Assembly: GCF_000718025.1 (NCBI RefSeq) | Contig: NZ_JODS01000016.1 | Coordinates: forward strand, 62,001-126,000 | Direction of reading: 5' to 3' | Length of the DNA stretch: 64,000 nucleotides | Source of the DNA: Kitasatospora purpeofusca | GTDB lineage: Bacteria > Actinomycetota > Actinomycetes > Streptomycetales > Streptomycetaceae | Shown here: positions 42,720 to 51,415 of the stretch, piece by piece | Numbering within the stretch: the stretch's first letter is position 1 | How the letters are laid out: each line of letters begins with the position of its first letter | Notes under the pieces: generated by a model | The model's database searches: none | What the model saw: only the letters and a program-made list of their open reading frames with translations | What the model was told of the DNA's origin: nothing | Program-made: the position numbers and the translations under genes

Positions 42720-43072
42720 CCGGTGACAATGTCGGGCTCGGTACTTCGGCGACGGGATCGACATGGCCGGTGGCGTGGTCCAAGGCGCGGACCGTGCGTG
42801 ACGGGCTCCTCCGGGAGTTCAGCTGAGTCACCGTCGGCGTTCGGTCCTGCGGGAGTGGAACCGCGTCGGTGGGTGCCCGGTTTGCGGCGGCGATGGGCAA
42901 GGTGCCGACGGCGACAGCGACGGACCCTGTGGTGAAGGCGACGGCGACACCTGCCCCGGTACCGGTTGTGGACAGCTCTGTTGTGGCGGGCGGAACAGGT
43001 TGGTCGATGGTGAGGGCCGGCGTGGCCTGCGGTGGTGTCGTGGGTGGGGCGGGTGTGGGGAGCGTCGACGGC

Positions 43073-43554
43073 GGTGCGGCGGATCCCGGTTCTGAAGTGC
43101 GGTGGCTCGCCTCGGTGGTAGTTGTTGTCGCCGTGGTGGGAGCCGACCTGGACGAACCCGGTGCGGACGGGGTGGACCAGGTGATGTCGAAGGTCCAGCG
43201 GTTCCAGTGTCCGAACTGCACTGTGCCGAGCGGGATCAGGGTCTCGTACTCCGCGAAGGTGGCGAGGTCCTTGAGCCAGTGGACCTTGAGCCGCCGGTCG
43301 GCGCCGTGCACCGAGAGCACCAGGACCGGCTTGACGCCGTCGTTGCCGGGCTGGGTGCTGAACCACTGGGCGACGATCGTGTCGTCGTCGACGTGCTTCC
43401 AGTCCTTCGGGAAGTAGTTGGCGAAGTCGAAGCGGTGGCGCTCGGCGTTCAGGCCCTTCAGGGCAAGTTCGGCGCGGAACGAGGTCCCGTTGGCCGGCAC
43501 GTTGAACTTCGCGGCGGTTCGTGTTCCGCCGGGTGGGGCAGGAGCAGCGTTCAC
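43073..43554 (-). pseudogene. Broken polysaccharide lyase (heparin/alginate-lyase-like jelly roll)
   Basis: The first frame (43554-43177) has FRAELALKG, RFDFANYFPKDWK, DTIVAQWFSTQPG and PLGTVQFGHWNRWTFDITW, the conserved core of secreted polysaccharide lyases of the PL20/heparin-lyase-like fold. After that the homology jumps to another frame (43156-43073): VQVGSHHGDNNYHRGEPPHF, where an intact relative would have about ten more residues between. The signal peptide and first strands are missing and the C-terminus is random. So the gene has lost both ends and carries a frameshifting deletion near 43165. Confidence 0.7.
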
Positions 43555-43618
43555 GGCACCGAACCGGCCGCCCGGCCCGCGACGTTGCCCGACCGTGATC
43601 AGGTGCCGCGTGGACCCG

Positions 43619-44455
43619 TCAGCGGGCGGTGAGGACGCCCAGCAGCCTGGTCACCTCGGTGGCCACCGTGTCGCGTGCCGGACCGAGGTAGGTGCGCGGG
43701 TCGACGGTGTCGGGTGCCGCTCGCAGGCGGTCGGACACGGTGCGGGTGAAGAGCTTGTTGAGGTGGGTGGAGATGTTGATCTTCGTCATGCCGGCGGCGA
43801 CGGCCTTGGCGAGGTCTGCGTCGCCGACGCCCGAGGAACCGTGCAGGACGAGCGGCACGTCGAGGCCGGCGCGCAGCCGGGCTATCAGGTCGAGGTCCAG
43901 GGCGGCGTCACGGGTGAGCATCGCGTGGGAGCTCCCCACGGCGACGGCCAGGGCGTCGACGGCGGTGGCGGCGGTGAACGCGCGCGCTTCGTCGGGGTCG
44001 GTGCGGACGCCCGGGGCGTGGGCGCCGTCCTTGCCGCCGATCTCGCCGAGTTCGGCCTCGACCCAGACGCCGGCTTGGTGGCAGTGCTCGGCGATCTGCC
44101 GGGTGGCGGACACGTTGGCGTCGTAGTCGAGCCTGGACGCGTCGAACATGACCGAGGTGAAGCCCAGGTCGACGGCCTCGTGGACGAGTTCGGGGGACTC
44201 CGCGTGGTCGAGGTGGACGGCCACCGGCACCGAGGCCGCCCGGGCGAGCGCGAGCGAGGCGAGGGCGATCGGGGCGAGCGCACCGTGGTAGCGGACGGTG
44301 TTCTCGCTGATCTGGAGGACGACGGGCCGGCCGGCCCGTTCCGCGCCGGTCACGATGGCCTCGGCGTGCTCGATCTGCACGACGTTGAACGCCCCGACGC
44401 CGTGGGCGCCGGTGCGGGCGGGGCCGACGATGTCGCCGGTGGGTGTCAGAGGCAT
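43619..44455 (-). CDS. Class II ketose-bisphosphate aldolase (tagatose/fructose-bisphosphate type)
   Basis: A 278-residue zinc aldolase of the GatY/KbaY/Fba class II family. Seen: AFNVVQIEHAEAIV at the N-terminus, HLDHAES with the catalytic Asp and a zinc His, VEAELGEIGGKDG with a zinc ligand, VLHGSSGVGD with another zinc His, and KINISTHL with the phosphate-binding Asn. It cleaves tagatose-1,6- or fructose-1,6-bisphosphate to triose phosphates. ATG 44455 has GGAG seven bases upstream. Neighbours encoding a SIS isomerase/deaminase, a PfkB kinase and a ROK kinase favour tagatose-bisphosphate and an amino-sugar pathway. Confidence 0.9.
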   Translation of the reverse strand: MPLTPTGDIVGPARTGAHGVGAFNVVQIEHAEAIVTGAERAGRPVVLQISENTVRYHGALAPIALASLALARAASVPVAVHLDHAESPELVHEAVDLGFTSVMFDASRLDYDANVSATRQIAEHCHQAGVWVEAELGEIGGKDGAHAPGVRTDPDEARAFTAATAVDALAVAVGSSHAMLTRDAALDLDLIARLRAGLDVPLVLHGSSGVGDADLAKAVAAGMTKINISTHLNKLFTRTVSDRLRAAPDTVDPRTYLGPARDTVATEVTRLLGVLTAR

Positions 44456-44553
44456 GAGGGTTCTCCACGAAGGCGCTGGTGGTGTGCGCGGTGCAGGGAG
44501 TCCGCGCGGGGAGGGCGTAAGGGAGGGCGTGGCGGAGCGGAAGGGACGGGTGG

Positions 44554-45504
44554 TCAGGCGGCGGCGGGGCCTAGGATCACCGATCGGGTGAGGTTGCGGG
44601 GGCGGTCGGGGTCGTAGCCCCGGGCCTCGGCGAGGAGCACGGCCAGCCGCTGGACGAGGATCAGGTCGGCGAGCGGGTCGAGGGATCCGGATCCGCCCCC
44701 CGAGGCCTGCCGGAAGAGTCCGCCGACCCGGGCGACGTCGTCGGCGAGGCCCTGCGGCGCGGGACCGAACAGCCAGGCGACCCGGCCGGGGCCGGTGATG
44801 CTGATCGGGCCGTGGCGGTACTCCATGGCGGGGTAGGCCTCGGTCCAGGCGCCCGCGGCCTCGCGCATCTTCAGGCCGGCTTCGAGGGCGAGGCCGTACG
44901 TCCATCCCGTGCCGAGGAAGGTGAACTGGTCGGCGCCGCTCAGCTCGGGAGCCAAGGGGGTGTCGAGGGCGAGTCGGGCGTCCTGGACGGCCTCGGCGAC
45001 CGGGCGCACCCCGGCGGGCAGGGTGCCCTCGGCCTCCAGGTGTGCGCGCAGCAGGACGAGCGCGGTGGTGGCGAACCGGGTCTGGACGACCGATTCCTCG
45101 TCGGCGAAGTCGAGCACGACGGCGTGGTCGGCGGCCGTCATCACGGGGGTCGCCGGGTCGGCGGTGAGGGCGGTGGTCGGGACGCTCCCCTTGAGCTTCG
45201 CCAGCAGGTCGACGACCTCGGTGGTGGTGCCGGAGCGGGTGAGGGCCACGACGCGGTCGTAGGCGCGGCCGAGCGGGAACTCGGAGGCCGCGAAAGCGTC
45301 GGTCTCGCCGTGGCCGCCGCTCTCGCGCAGTTGCGCGTAGGCGTGGGCCATGAACCAGGAGGTGCCGCAGCCGACCACCGCGACCCGCTCACCGCGGCGC
45401 GGCAGCGCGTCGGTGTGCGAGCCGGCGGAGCGGGCCGCCTGCGACCAGGTCGCGGGCTGCGAGGCGATCTCGACGGAGGTGCGGGAGGTTTCGAAGGTGG
45501 TCAC
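44554..45504 (-). CDS. agaS: SIS-domain sugar isomerase/deaminase (AgaS-like)
   Basis: A 316-residue protein with two SIS domains as in GlmS C-terminal domains and AgaS. Domain 1 has VVGCGTSWFMAHAYA and LTRSGTTTEVVDLL, the phosphosugar loop; domain 2 has FLGTGWTYGLALEAGLKMRE and AYPAMEYRHGPISI, with the Glu and His of the isomerase site. AgaS-type enzymes convert galactosamine-6-phosphate to tagatose-6-phosphate with release of ammonia. GTG 45504 has AAGGA upstream. It is 98 bases before the aldolase gene on the same strand. The symbol is by family and context; a glucosamine-type substrate is the alternative. Confidence 0.82.
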   Translation of the reverse strand: MTTFETSRTSVEIASQPATWSQAARSAGSHTDALPRRGERVAVVGCGTSWFMAHAYAQLRESGGHGETDAFAASEFPLGRAYDRVVALTRSGTTTEVVDLLAKLKGSVPTTALTADPATPVMTAADHAVVLDFADEESVVQTRFATTALVLLRAHLEAEGTLPAGVRPVAEAVQDARLALDTPLAPELSGADQFTFLGTGWTYGLALEAGLKMREAAGAWTEAYPAMEYRHGPISITGPGRVAWLFGPAPQGLADDVARVGGLFRQASGGGSGSLDPLADLILVQRLAVLLAEARGYDPDRPRNLTRSVILGPAAA

Positions 45505-45606
45505 GCGGGTTCCTTGCGGTGGGAGCGGGCGGAGGGGGCCGGAGGAGGTGGAGCGGGTGTCCGGTTGCTCAGCATGCTGTTTCACAAGCAGTCTTTCTGT
45601 CAAGAG

Positions 45607-45644
45607 TTGCTCGTAAATCGCAGATATCAATCACTATCGAGCAA
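45607..45644. promoter_or_regulatory. Inverted TTGCTCG sites, putative DeoR operator for the SIS-aldolase unit
   Basis: TTGCTCG (45607-45613) and CGAGCAA (45638-45644) face each other in an AT-rich 160-base gap. The half-sites TTGCTCGTAAAT and, on the other strand, TTGCTCGATAGT resemble ATGCTCGTTCAT upstream of the ABC importer at 49007. A common DeoR site is likely. Confidence 0.65.
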
Positions 45645-45664
45645 ACATCACGACGTGAGGAGAG

Positions 45665-46597
45665 TCATCGCCCCGGGCCCGGCGGGACCGCCTCGACGAC
45701 GACCCGGGGGAGCAGCCGCCGGAAGACAGCGGTGTCGACCTCGCCGGCGACCGGGCAGGGGACGGCGGCGGCCGACAGGGCCACCGCCCTGCGGAGGATG
45801 TCCGGCCAGGCCGAGCCCGCGTCCTGCCCGGCGGCGATCGCAGCCACGCAGGCGTCGCCCGCGCCCGTCGGATTGCCGGCCAGACGTTCCGGGGGCACTG
45901 CCCGCCAGGTGCCCTCCGGGGTGACGGCGTGCAGACCGTCGGCGCCGGCGGAGGCCACGACCGTGCGGGCGCCCAGGGAGCGCAGCGCGGCGGCCGCACC
46001 GACCGGGTCCGACTGCCCGGTCGCCGCGGCGATCTCCTCGGCGTTGGGTTTGACCACGTCGGGCCTGGCTTCGAGGGCCCGGAGGAGGTCCGGACCGCTG
46101 GTGTCGAGCACCGTGAGCGCGCCGGCCGCCGCCGCAGTGCGCACCAACTGGGCGTAGGCGTCCGCAGGAAGGCCGGGCGGGGTACTTCCGCTGAGGACCA
46201 CCACGCGTGCCGCCACGACCAGATCGGCGTAGCGGCGGTGGAAACGCTGCCACTCGGTCTCGGTCACCGACGGCCCGCGCCCGTTGAACACGGTGGCGTC
46301 GCCGTCGTCGCGCGAGACGACGGCGAGGGTCCGGCGTGACTCGCCGGCCACCTCGACGAACTCGCTCCGGATCCGGGCGCTGTGGAGTTCGTCGAGGATC
46401 CGGCGGCCGGTGGACCCGCCCACCAGGCCGGTGGCCACCGGGTCGTGCCCGAGGACGCCGAGCACGCGGGCGACGTTGATCCCCTTGCCGCCCGCCCGTT
46501 CCTGCGCGTCGTCGACGCGGTGGGAGGTGCGGGGGCGCAGGCTGTCGACGCTCCAGGTGGCGTCGAGCGCGGCGTTGAGGGTGACGGTGAGGATCAT
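45665..46597 (-). CDS. PfkB-family sugar-phosphate kinase (tagatose-6-P / 1-phosphofructokinase type)
   Basis: A 310-residue ribokinase-family kinase. The N-terminal MILTVTLNAALDATWSVD and AGGKGINVARVL are typical of the LacC/FruK group; the ATP site and catalytic Asp are in LAGNPTGAGDACVA (GAGD). These enzymes phosphorylate tagatose-6-phosphate or fructose-1-phosphate to the bisphosphate. Its start overlaps the stop of the ROK gene (ATGA, 46594-46597), so the two kinases are co-translated. With the aldolase and SIS genes next to it, tagatose-6-phosphate kinase is the preferred reading. Confidence 0.9.
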   Translation of the reverse strand: MILTVTLNAALDATWSVDSLRPRTSHRVDDAQERAGGKGINVARVLGVLGHDPVATGLVGGSTGRRILDELHSARIRSEFVEVAGESRRTLAVVSRDDGDATVFNGRGPSVTETEWQRFHRRYADLVVAARVVVLSGSTPPGLPADAYAQLVRTAAAAGALTVLDTSGPDLLRALEARPDVVKPNAEEIAAATGQSDPVGAAAALRSLGARTVVASAGADGLHAVTPEGTWRAVPPERLAGNPTGAGDACVAAIAAGQDAGSAWPDILRRAVALSAAAVPCPVAGEVDTAVFRRLLPRVVVEAVPPGPGR

Positions 46598-47613
46598 CGG
46601 ACGGGTGCTCCCGTCCGGCCGGCGGTGACGGGGTGTCCGGCCGCCCGCCAGGCCGCGAGGCCGGCGCCGAGACAGGCCGCCCGGTCCCCGAGTTCGGCCC
46701 GCACGACCACGGGACGGCGCTGGAAGGTGAGCCGCTCCGCCAGGCCGGCCCGCACGGGGTCGAGCAGCAGCCGGTCCGCCTCGGCGAGACCGCCGCCCAG
46801 GACGATCAGTTCCGGTGAGAGCAGGGTGGCGGTGGTGGCGAGTGCTTCCGCCAGTCCGGTCGCGGCCCGGTCCCAGACCGCTCGCGCCACCGGGTCGCCC
46901 TGCGCGGTGAGGGCGGCCACGTCGGCCGCGCCGGAGACGGGCCGGCCGGTGCGGGCGGTGTAGGCGGACGCCACGGCGGCGGCGGAGGCCACCGTCTCCA
47001 GGCAGTCGGCGCCACCGCAGGCGCACGCCCCCGCCCCGGACGGGACGGGGATGTGGCCGATCTCGCCCGCGTACCCGCCGGCCAGCAGCGGCCGGCCGTC
47101 GCAGACGAGGGCCGCGGCGATGCCGGTCCCGATGGCGACGAACAGGACGTCGGCAGCCCCGCGGGCGGCGCCCATCGCGCATTCGGCGACACCGCCCGCG
47201 CGGACGTCGTGGCCCAGGGCGACGGGCAGGCCGGTGCGCTCCTCCAGCAGGGCGGCGAGCGGGAGGTCGCTCCAGCCGAGGTTCACCGACCGGACGGCGC
47301 GCCGGCGGACGTCGTCCACGATGCCGGGGACGGCCACCCCCGTGTGGTGCACCGGGAGTCCGGACCCGACGGCCGATCGGTTCAGGTCGAGCAGGGTGTC
47401 CGTGATGGCGTCGAGGACGGCGGCGGGCCCGTCGGCGCGCGGAGTGGGTCGGTGCACGGTGTGCAGCGGCCGCATGCCGTGGTCGAGCACGGCGCCCTTC
47501 ATCCCGGTGCCGCCGACGTCGAGTGCGATCACGCAGCCCGGCGGGTGCTCGTCGGGCGGGGGCACGGCTGGGGGAGTGGGGTCGGCCGGGCGCGGGGAGG
47601 GGTTGCTGATCAT
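46594..47613 (-). CDS. ROK-family sugar kinase
   Basis: A 339-residue ROK protein without the N-terminal helix-turn-helix, thus a kinase, not a repressor. The ATP motif is IALDVGGTGMKGAVLD; the catalytic Asp is in LGHDVRAGG; the zinc site is GEIGHIPVPSG followed by CACGGADCLE. ROK kinases phosphorylate glucose, N-acetylglucosamine, N-acetylmannosamine or galactosamine derivatives. The first 25 residues are a Pro-rich extension. It is the promoter-proximal gene of the pair with PfkB and is divergent from the DeoR regulator. Here an amino-hexose kinase making the 6-phosphate for the SIS enzyme is the likely role. Confidence 0.9.
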   Translation of the reverse strand: MISNPSPRPADPTPPAVPPPDEHPPGCVIALDVGGTGMKGAVLDHGMRPLHTVHRPTPRADGPAAVLDAITDTLLDLNRSAVGSGLPVHHTGVAVPGIVDDVRRRAVRSVNLGWSDLPLAALLEERTGLPVALGHDVRAGGVAECAMGAARGAADVLFVAIGTGIAAALVCDGRPLLAGGYAGEIGHIPVPSGAGACACGGADCLETVASAAAVASAYTARTGRPVSGAADVAALTAQGDPVARAVWDRAATGLAEALATTATLLSPELIVLGGGLAEADRLLLDPVRAGLAERLTFQRRPVVVRAELGDRAACLGAGLAAWRAAGHPVTAGRTGAPVR

Positions 47614-47644
47614 GGGTGTCGAACCATCCTGGATGATCGAAGAT

Positions 47645-47659
47645 GCGCACTGATTGCGC
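47645..47659. promoter_or_regulatory. Short palindrome between divergent ROK and DeoR genes
   Basis: GCGCACTGATTGCGC has perfect five-base arms and is followed by TTAAGATGCGAAAT; TTGCGCTTAAGATG is a looser match to the TTGCTCG half-site. It lies in the 296-base divergent gap 32 bases before the ROK start. Tentative regulator site. Confidence 0.45.
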
Positions 47660-47909
47660 TTAAGATGCGAAATCCATCAAGATGTGTGAGCGCAGTATCC
47701 ACGCGGAAGGCTTGCCGAGTCCAGAGGTCGGCCGCCGAATGTCGTGTGACGTGCGCGGCTTGCCCGTGCCACGCCTTGCGCGACGCTGCGGCGATACGAT
47801 CAACTCCGCGCACACGTCCCGGGTCGGCGGACCGGCCGCCCGAGGCGGCATCCGTTCCCGCCGGGCGCGGTGCGGTGCCGGAGTTCCAGTCGAAGAAGGG
47901 TTGCTGCGC

Positions 47910-48710
47910 ATGTCCAAGCAGGAGCGGTGGAGCAAGCTGCTCGAACTGCTCGCGGTCGACGGCAAGCTGGACGTCGACGAAGCGGCCGTTTCGGTGGCGG
48001 TGTCGCCGGCGACCATCCGGCGCGACCTCGACGAGCTGGCGGAGCAGCGGCTGCTCGTCCGCACCCGCGGCGGGGCGATCGCGCACGGCGTCTCCTACGA
48101 ACTCCCGATGCGCTACAAGTCCTCGCGGCGGGTGTCGGACAAGCAGCGCATCGCGACCGCGGTGGCCGAGCTGCTGGGCGAGGGGGACGTCGTCGGGCTC
48201 AACGGCGGCACCACCACCACGGAGGTGGCCCGGGCGCTGGTGCTCCGGGCCGGCGGCGGGCCCGCGGAGCGGGGCGAGGCGGCCTCCGGGCCGCTCTACA
48301 CCATCGTCACCAACTCCCTGAACATCGCCGGTGAACTCGCGGTCCGCCCGCAGTTCAAGCTGGTGGTGACCGGTGGCGTGGCGCGGCCCCAGACCTACGA
48401 ACTGGTCGGGCCGCTGACGGAGGGCGTGCTGAACCAGGTGGTCCTCGACGTCGCGGTCCTGGGTGTGGACGGCGTCGACCCGAGGCTCGGCGTGATGACG
48501 CACCACGAGGACGAGGCCGGCATCAGCCGGCTGCTCGCGGAGCGCGCCCGGAAGGTGGTCCTCGCGACGGACTCGTCCAAGATCGGCAGACGTGCCTTCG
48601 CCCGGATCTGCGGCCTGGACCGGATCGACGTGCTGGTCACGGACTCCGGCCTGGTCCCCGAGATGGCGGCGCGGTTCATCGAGGCCGGTATCGAGGTCAT
48701 CGCGGTCTGA
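47910..48710 (+). CDS. DeoR family transcriptional regulator
   Basis: A 266-residue sugar-metabolism repressor. The N-terminal winged helix has RWSKLLELLAVDGKLDVDEA and VSPATIRRDLDEL, with the family's Arg-Arg-Asp-Leu. The C-terminal sensor domain carries the phosphosugar site with GGTTTTEVARAL and TNSLNIAGEL, and VVLATDSSKIG near the end. ATG 47910 follows GAAGAAGGG. It is divergent from the ROK/PfkB genes and upstream of an ABC importer, so it most likely responds to a sugar phosphate of this pathway and represses the catabolic genes and the importer. Confidence 0.92.
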   Translation: MSKQERWSKLLELLAVDGKLDVDEAAVSVAVSPATIRRDLDELAEQRLLVRTRGGAIAHGVSYELPMRYKSSRRVSDKQRIATAVAELLGEGDVVGLNGGTTTTEVARALVLRAGGGPAERGEAASGPLYTIVTNSLNIAGELAVRPQFKLVVTGGVARPQTYELVGPLTEGVLNQVVLDVAVLGVDGVDPRLGVMTHHEDEAGISRLLAERARKVVLATDSSKIGRRAFARICGLDRIDVLVTDSGLVPEMAARFIEAGIEVIAV

Positions 48711-48760
48711 CCCTCCCGCACCACCCCCACGCCGCCATAACCAGGTGTACGAAGCACCCT

Positions 48761-48804
48761 CGCCCGGCGGGCTCCGCTCTCGCGGCAGCCCGCCGGGCGT
48801 TTTC
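48761..48804. terminator. Rho-independent terminator after DeoR
   Basis: CGCCCGGCGGGCT (48761-48773) and AGCCCGCCGGGCG (48787-48799) pair perfectly over 13 bases, followed by TTTTCC. Confidence 0.88.
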
Positions 48805-49006
48805 CGTTCCGGTGCGGGCGGGAGGGCGGTGAGCCGAAGCGCGCCGGCCGCCCGGCGGCGCTGCCCGGCGGCGCCGGAACAGCGAACGCCCCTGTGCGGT
48901 GTGCTTCCTGTGCATCTCCCGTGCTCGAGGCCTGTCGTGTTGGCATCGTTTGCGTAACGGGTCTGGCTCGGGGCCCGCCTCCTCGTGTTTACTTTGCCCA
49001 CCACAG

Positions 49007-49024
49007 ATGCTCGTTCATGAGCGA
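49007..49024. promoter_or_regulatory. Palindromic site upstream of sugar importer
   Basis: ATGCTCGTTCATGAGCGA contains GCTC and GAGC arms (49009-49022, ten of fourteen positions symmetric). The half-site matches those at 45607-45644. It lies about 110 bases before the binding-protein gene, close to an AT-rich GTTTACTTT; probable operator of the DeoR protein. Confidence 0.65.
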
Positions 49025-49134
49025 AACATGCTTGGATCTTCCACATGTATGCACGCTCCGAACTCTGCGGCAGTTTCCGGACCCCCACTGGGCCGCGTCG
49101 TCGAGACCGGCCGGGAGACAAGGCGGTACTGACG

Positions 49135-50403
49135 ATGAACAAGCGCTCTCTCGCAGCGGTCTCTGCCTGCGCCCTCGGGGCGCTCGCCCTCACCGCCTGC
49201 GGCAGTGGCGGCGGCAGCACGGCCTCCGCCGACAAGGACGTGACGCTGAAGCTGGTCGCCGCCGACTACGGCGACAAGGCCTCGAACAGCTCGGCGTCCT
49301 ACTGGAAGGACGTGGCGGACCGGTTCACCGCCGCCAACCCGAAGATCAAGGTCGACGTCCAGGTGATCAACTGGAACGACATCGACTCGCAGGTCAAGAC
49401 GATGATCCAGAGCGGCAATGTGCCCGACGTCCTGCAGACCGGCGGCTACGCCGACAAGGTCGCCGACAACCTCCTGTACCGGGCGGACGAGGTGCTGTCG
49501 GAGCCGACCCGGACCAACCTGATCGACAGCTTCGCCAAGGCCGGCGAGGTCGACGGCAAGCCCTACGGGATCCCGTTCGTCGCCTCGGCGCGGGCGTTCT
49601 TCTACAACAAGGCGCTCTTCGCCCAGGCGGGCATCACCGAGGCCCCCAAGAGCTGGGACGACGTCAAGGCCGCCGCCGAGAAGATCAAGGCGGCGGTGCC
49701 GGGCGTGACCCCCTACGCGCTGCCGCTCGGCTCCGAGGAGGCCCAGGGCGAGTCGCTGATCTGGGAGCTCGGCAACGCCGGCGGTCTCACCGACCCCAAG
49801 GGCGCCTACACGCTCAACAGCCAGGCCAACATCGACGCGTTCACCTGGCTGAAGACGAACCTCGTCGCCCCCGGCCTGACCTACGCCAACCCCGCGACGA
49901 CGGACCGCAAGACCGCCTTCGCGGACTTCGCGGCCGGCAAGGCCGCGATGCTCAACGGCCACCCCTCGCTGATCCAGATGTCCAAGGACGGCAAGGTCGA
50001 CTACGGCGTCGCGCCGATCCCCGGGAAGGCCGGTGCGCTGAAGTCCACGCTCGGTGTCGCCGACTGGATGATGGCGTTCAAGGGCCCCGGCCACAAGGAG
50101 CAGGTCCGCGCGTTCCTCGACTTCGCGTACGCCAAGGAGAACACGCTCAAGTTCGACGAGCTCTACAACCTGATGCCCGTCACCGAGGACACCCTCAAGG
50201 ACATGACCGGCAGCGGCAAGCACCCGGACCTCGAACCCTTCTTCGCGCTGCTGCCGAACGCGGCCTTCTACCCGCTCGGCGACACCGCCTGGGACGCCGT
50301 CTCCGCCGAGATCAAGAAGAGCGGCGGCACAGCCGTGAACGACCCGGCGAAGGTCCTGGGGGAGCTGCAGAAGAAGGCCGAGGCAGCGGTCTCCGACAAG
50401 TAG
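49135..50403 (+). CDS. ABC importer sugar-binding lipoprotein
   Basis: A 422-residue extracytoplasmic solute-binding protein of family 1 (CUT1, MalE-like). A lipoprotein signal ALGALALTACGSGG gives the acylated Cys at about residue 22. The mature protein begins with beta-strand VTLKLVAADYG; SYWKDVADRFTAANPKIKVD and PYGIPFVASARAFFYNKALF are characteristic of this family. ATG 49135 follows AAGGCGG. It is the first gene of a three-gene importer with two permeases and no ATPase. The closeness to the SIS/aldolase/kinase genes suggests uptake of an amino sugar or galacto-oligosaccharide. Confidence 0.93.
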   Translation: MNKRSLAAVSACALGALALTACGSGGGSTASADKDVTLKLVAADYGDKASNSSASYWKDVADRFTAANPKIKVDVQVINWNDIDSQVKTMIQSGNVPDVLQTGGYADKVADNLLYRADEVLSEPTRTNLIDSFAKAGEVDGKPYGIPFVASARAFFYNKALFAQAGITEAPKSWDDVKAAAEKIKAAVPGVTPYALPLGSEEAQGESLIWELGNAGGLTDPKGAYTLNSQANIDAFTWLKTNLVAPGLTYANPATTDRKTAFADFAAGKAAMLNGHPSLIQMSKDGKVDYGVAPIPGKAGALKSTLGVADWMMAFKGPGHKEQVRAFLDFAYAKENTLKFDELYNLMPVTEDTLKDMTGSGKHPDLEPFFALLPNAAFYPLGDTAWDAVSAEIKKSGGTAVNDPAKVLGELQKKAEAAVSDK

Positions 50404-50446
50404 GCAGCCCGCGCACCGCATTGTCACGGAAGGCAGGCACTCCCTC

Positions 50447-51415
50447 GTGTCCACCACTTCAACCACATCGGGCCCGGCCGGCAAGGGCAGCCCGCTCCGC
50501 AAGGACGGCTCGCTCCGCAAGGACGGCCCGGTCCGCAAGGACAGGGGCGGCCTGGCCCGGCTGGGACCGCTTCCCTGGATCGGGCCGGCCGTCCTGCTGA
50601 TCGCCCTGGTCGTCCTCTGGCCGGTCTACGAGATGGTCCGCACCTCTTTCCTGAGGATCAGCAGCAGCGGATTCGTCCGGGGCTCGGCCGGGTTCGACAA
50701 GTACAAGCAGCTGTTCGCGGAACCGTCACTGCCCTCGGTCGTCCTGTCGACCGTGGTGTGGACCGTGGTCGTGGTCGGCGCGACCATGCTGGTCTCCCTG
50801 GCGCTGGCCCAGCTCTTCAACCAGAGGTTCCCCGGCCGGCGCCTCACCCGCTGGGCGCTCATCGCGCCCTGGGCCGCCTCGGTCGTGATGACCGCCATCG
50901 GCTTCAAGTGGATGCTCAACCAGACCGCGGGCGTCCTCAACACCCTCATGACCGACCTCGGTCTGATCGACAGCCCACGGGACTGGCTCGGCGACCCCGC
51001 GACGGCCTGGCCCTGGATGATGTTCGTCGCCGTCTTCGTCTCCCTGCCCTTCACCACCTACACCCTGCTGGCGGGGCTGCAGACCGTCCCCGGCGAGGTC
51101 TACGAGGCGGCCCGGGTGGACGGCGCCGGCCCCTGGCAGACGTATTTCCGGATCACCCTCCCGCTGCTGCGGCCGGCGTTCCTGGTCGGAGTGGTCATCA
51201 ACCTGATCAACGTCTTCAACTCCTTCCCGATCATCTGGAGCATGACCCACGGCGGCCCGGACAGTGACACCGCCACCACCACCGTGTTCATGTACCAGCT
51301 CAAGAACTCGGACATCGGGGAGTCCGCCGCGATGTCCGTGGTGAACTTCGCCCTCGTCGTCGTCATGGTCGTCGTCTTCCTCAAGGCCAGCCGCTGGAAC
51401 CAGGAGGAGAACTGA
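50447..51415 (+). CDS. ABC importer permease, MalF/UgpA type
   Basis: A 322-residue permease. An N-terminal cytosolic stretch of about 35 residues has a basic repeat (LRKDGS, LRKDGP, VRKDRG), followed by six transmembrane helices and the cytosolic EAA loop EAARVDGAGPWQTYFRITLP. The start is GTG 50447, 43 bases after the binding protein. It pairs with the downstream permease to form the channel. The Lys/Arg repeat comes from an 18-base tandem duplication and is unusual. Confidence 0.93.
   Translation: MSTTSTTSGPAGKGSPLRKDGSLRKDGPVRKDRGGLARLGPLPWIGPAVLLIALVVLWPVYEMVRTSFLRISSSGFVRGSAGFDKYKQLFAEPSLPSVVLSTVVWTVVVVGATMLVSLALAQLFNQRFPGRRLTRWALIAPWAASVVMTAIGFKWMLNQTAGVLNTLMTDLGLIDSPRDWLGDPATAWPWMMFVAVFVSLPFTTYTLLAGLQTVPGEVYEAARVDGAGPWQTYFRITLPLLRPAFLVGVVINLINVFNSFPIIWSMTHGGPDSDTATTTVFMYQLKNSDIGESAAMSVVNFALVVVMVVVFLKASRWNQEEN
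50494..50547 (+). repeat. 18-bp tandem repeat in the permease N-terminus
   Basis: GCTCCGCAAGGACGGCTC occurs at 50494 and 50512 and in altered form at 50530, encoding the basic LRKDGS-type repeat. The extension is predicted to be cytosolic and not needed for the channel. Confidence 0.8.

Noticed and set aside
42508..43072. Thr/Pro-rich C-terminal domain of the lyase frame
   Set aside because: It results from reading on after the frameshift, runs through a dispersed repeat element, and lacks any linker-plus-domain logic.
46594..47613. ROK protein as a NagC/XylR-type repressor
   Set aside because: The N-terminal winged helix is absent; the protein begins with a Pro-rich stretch followed by the kinase ATP motif.
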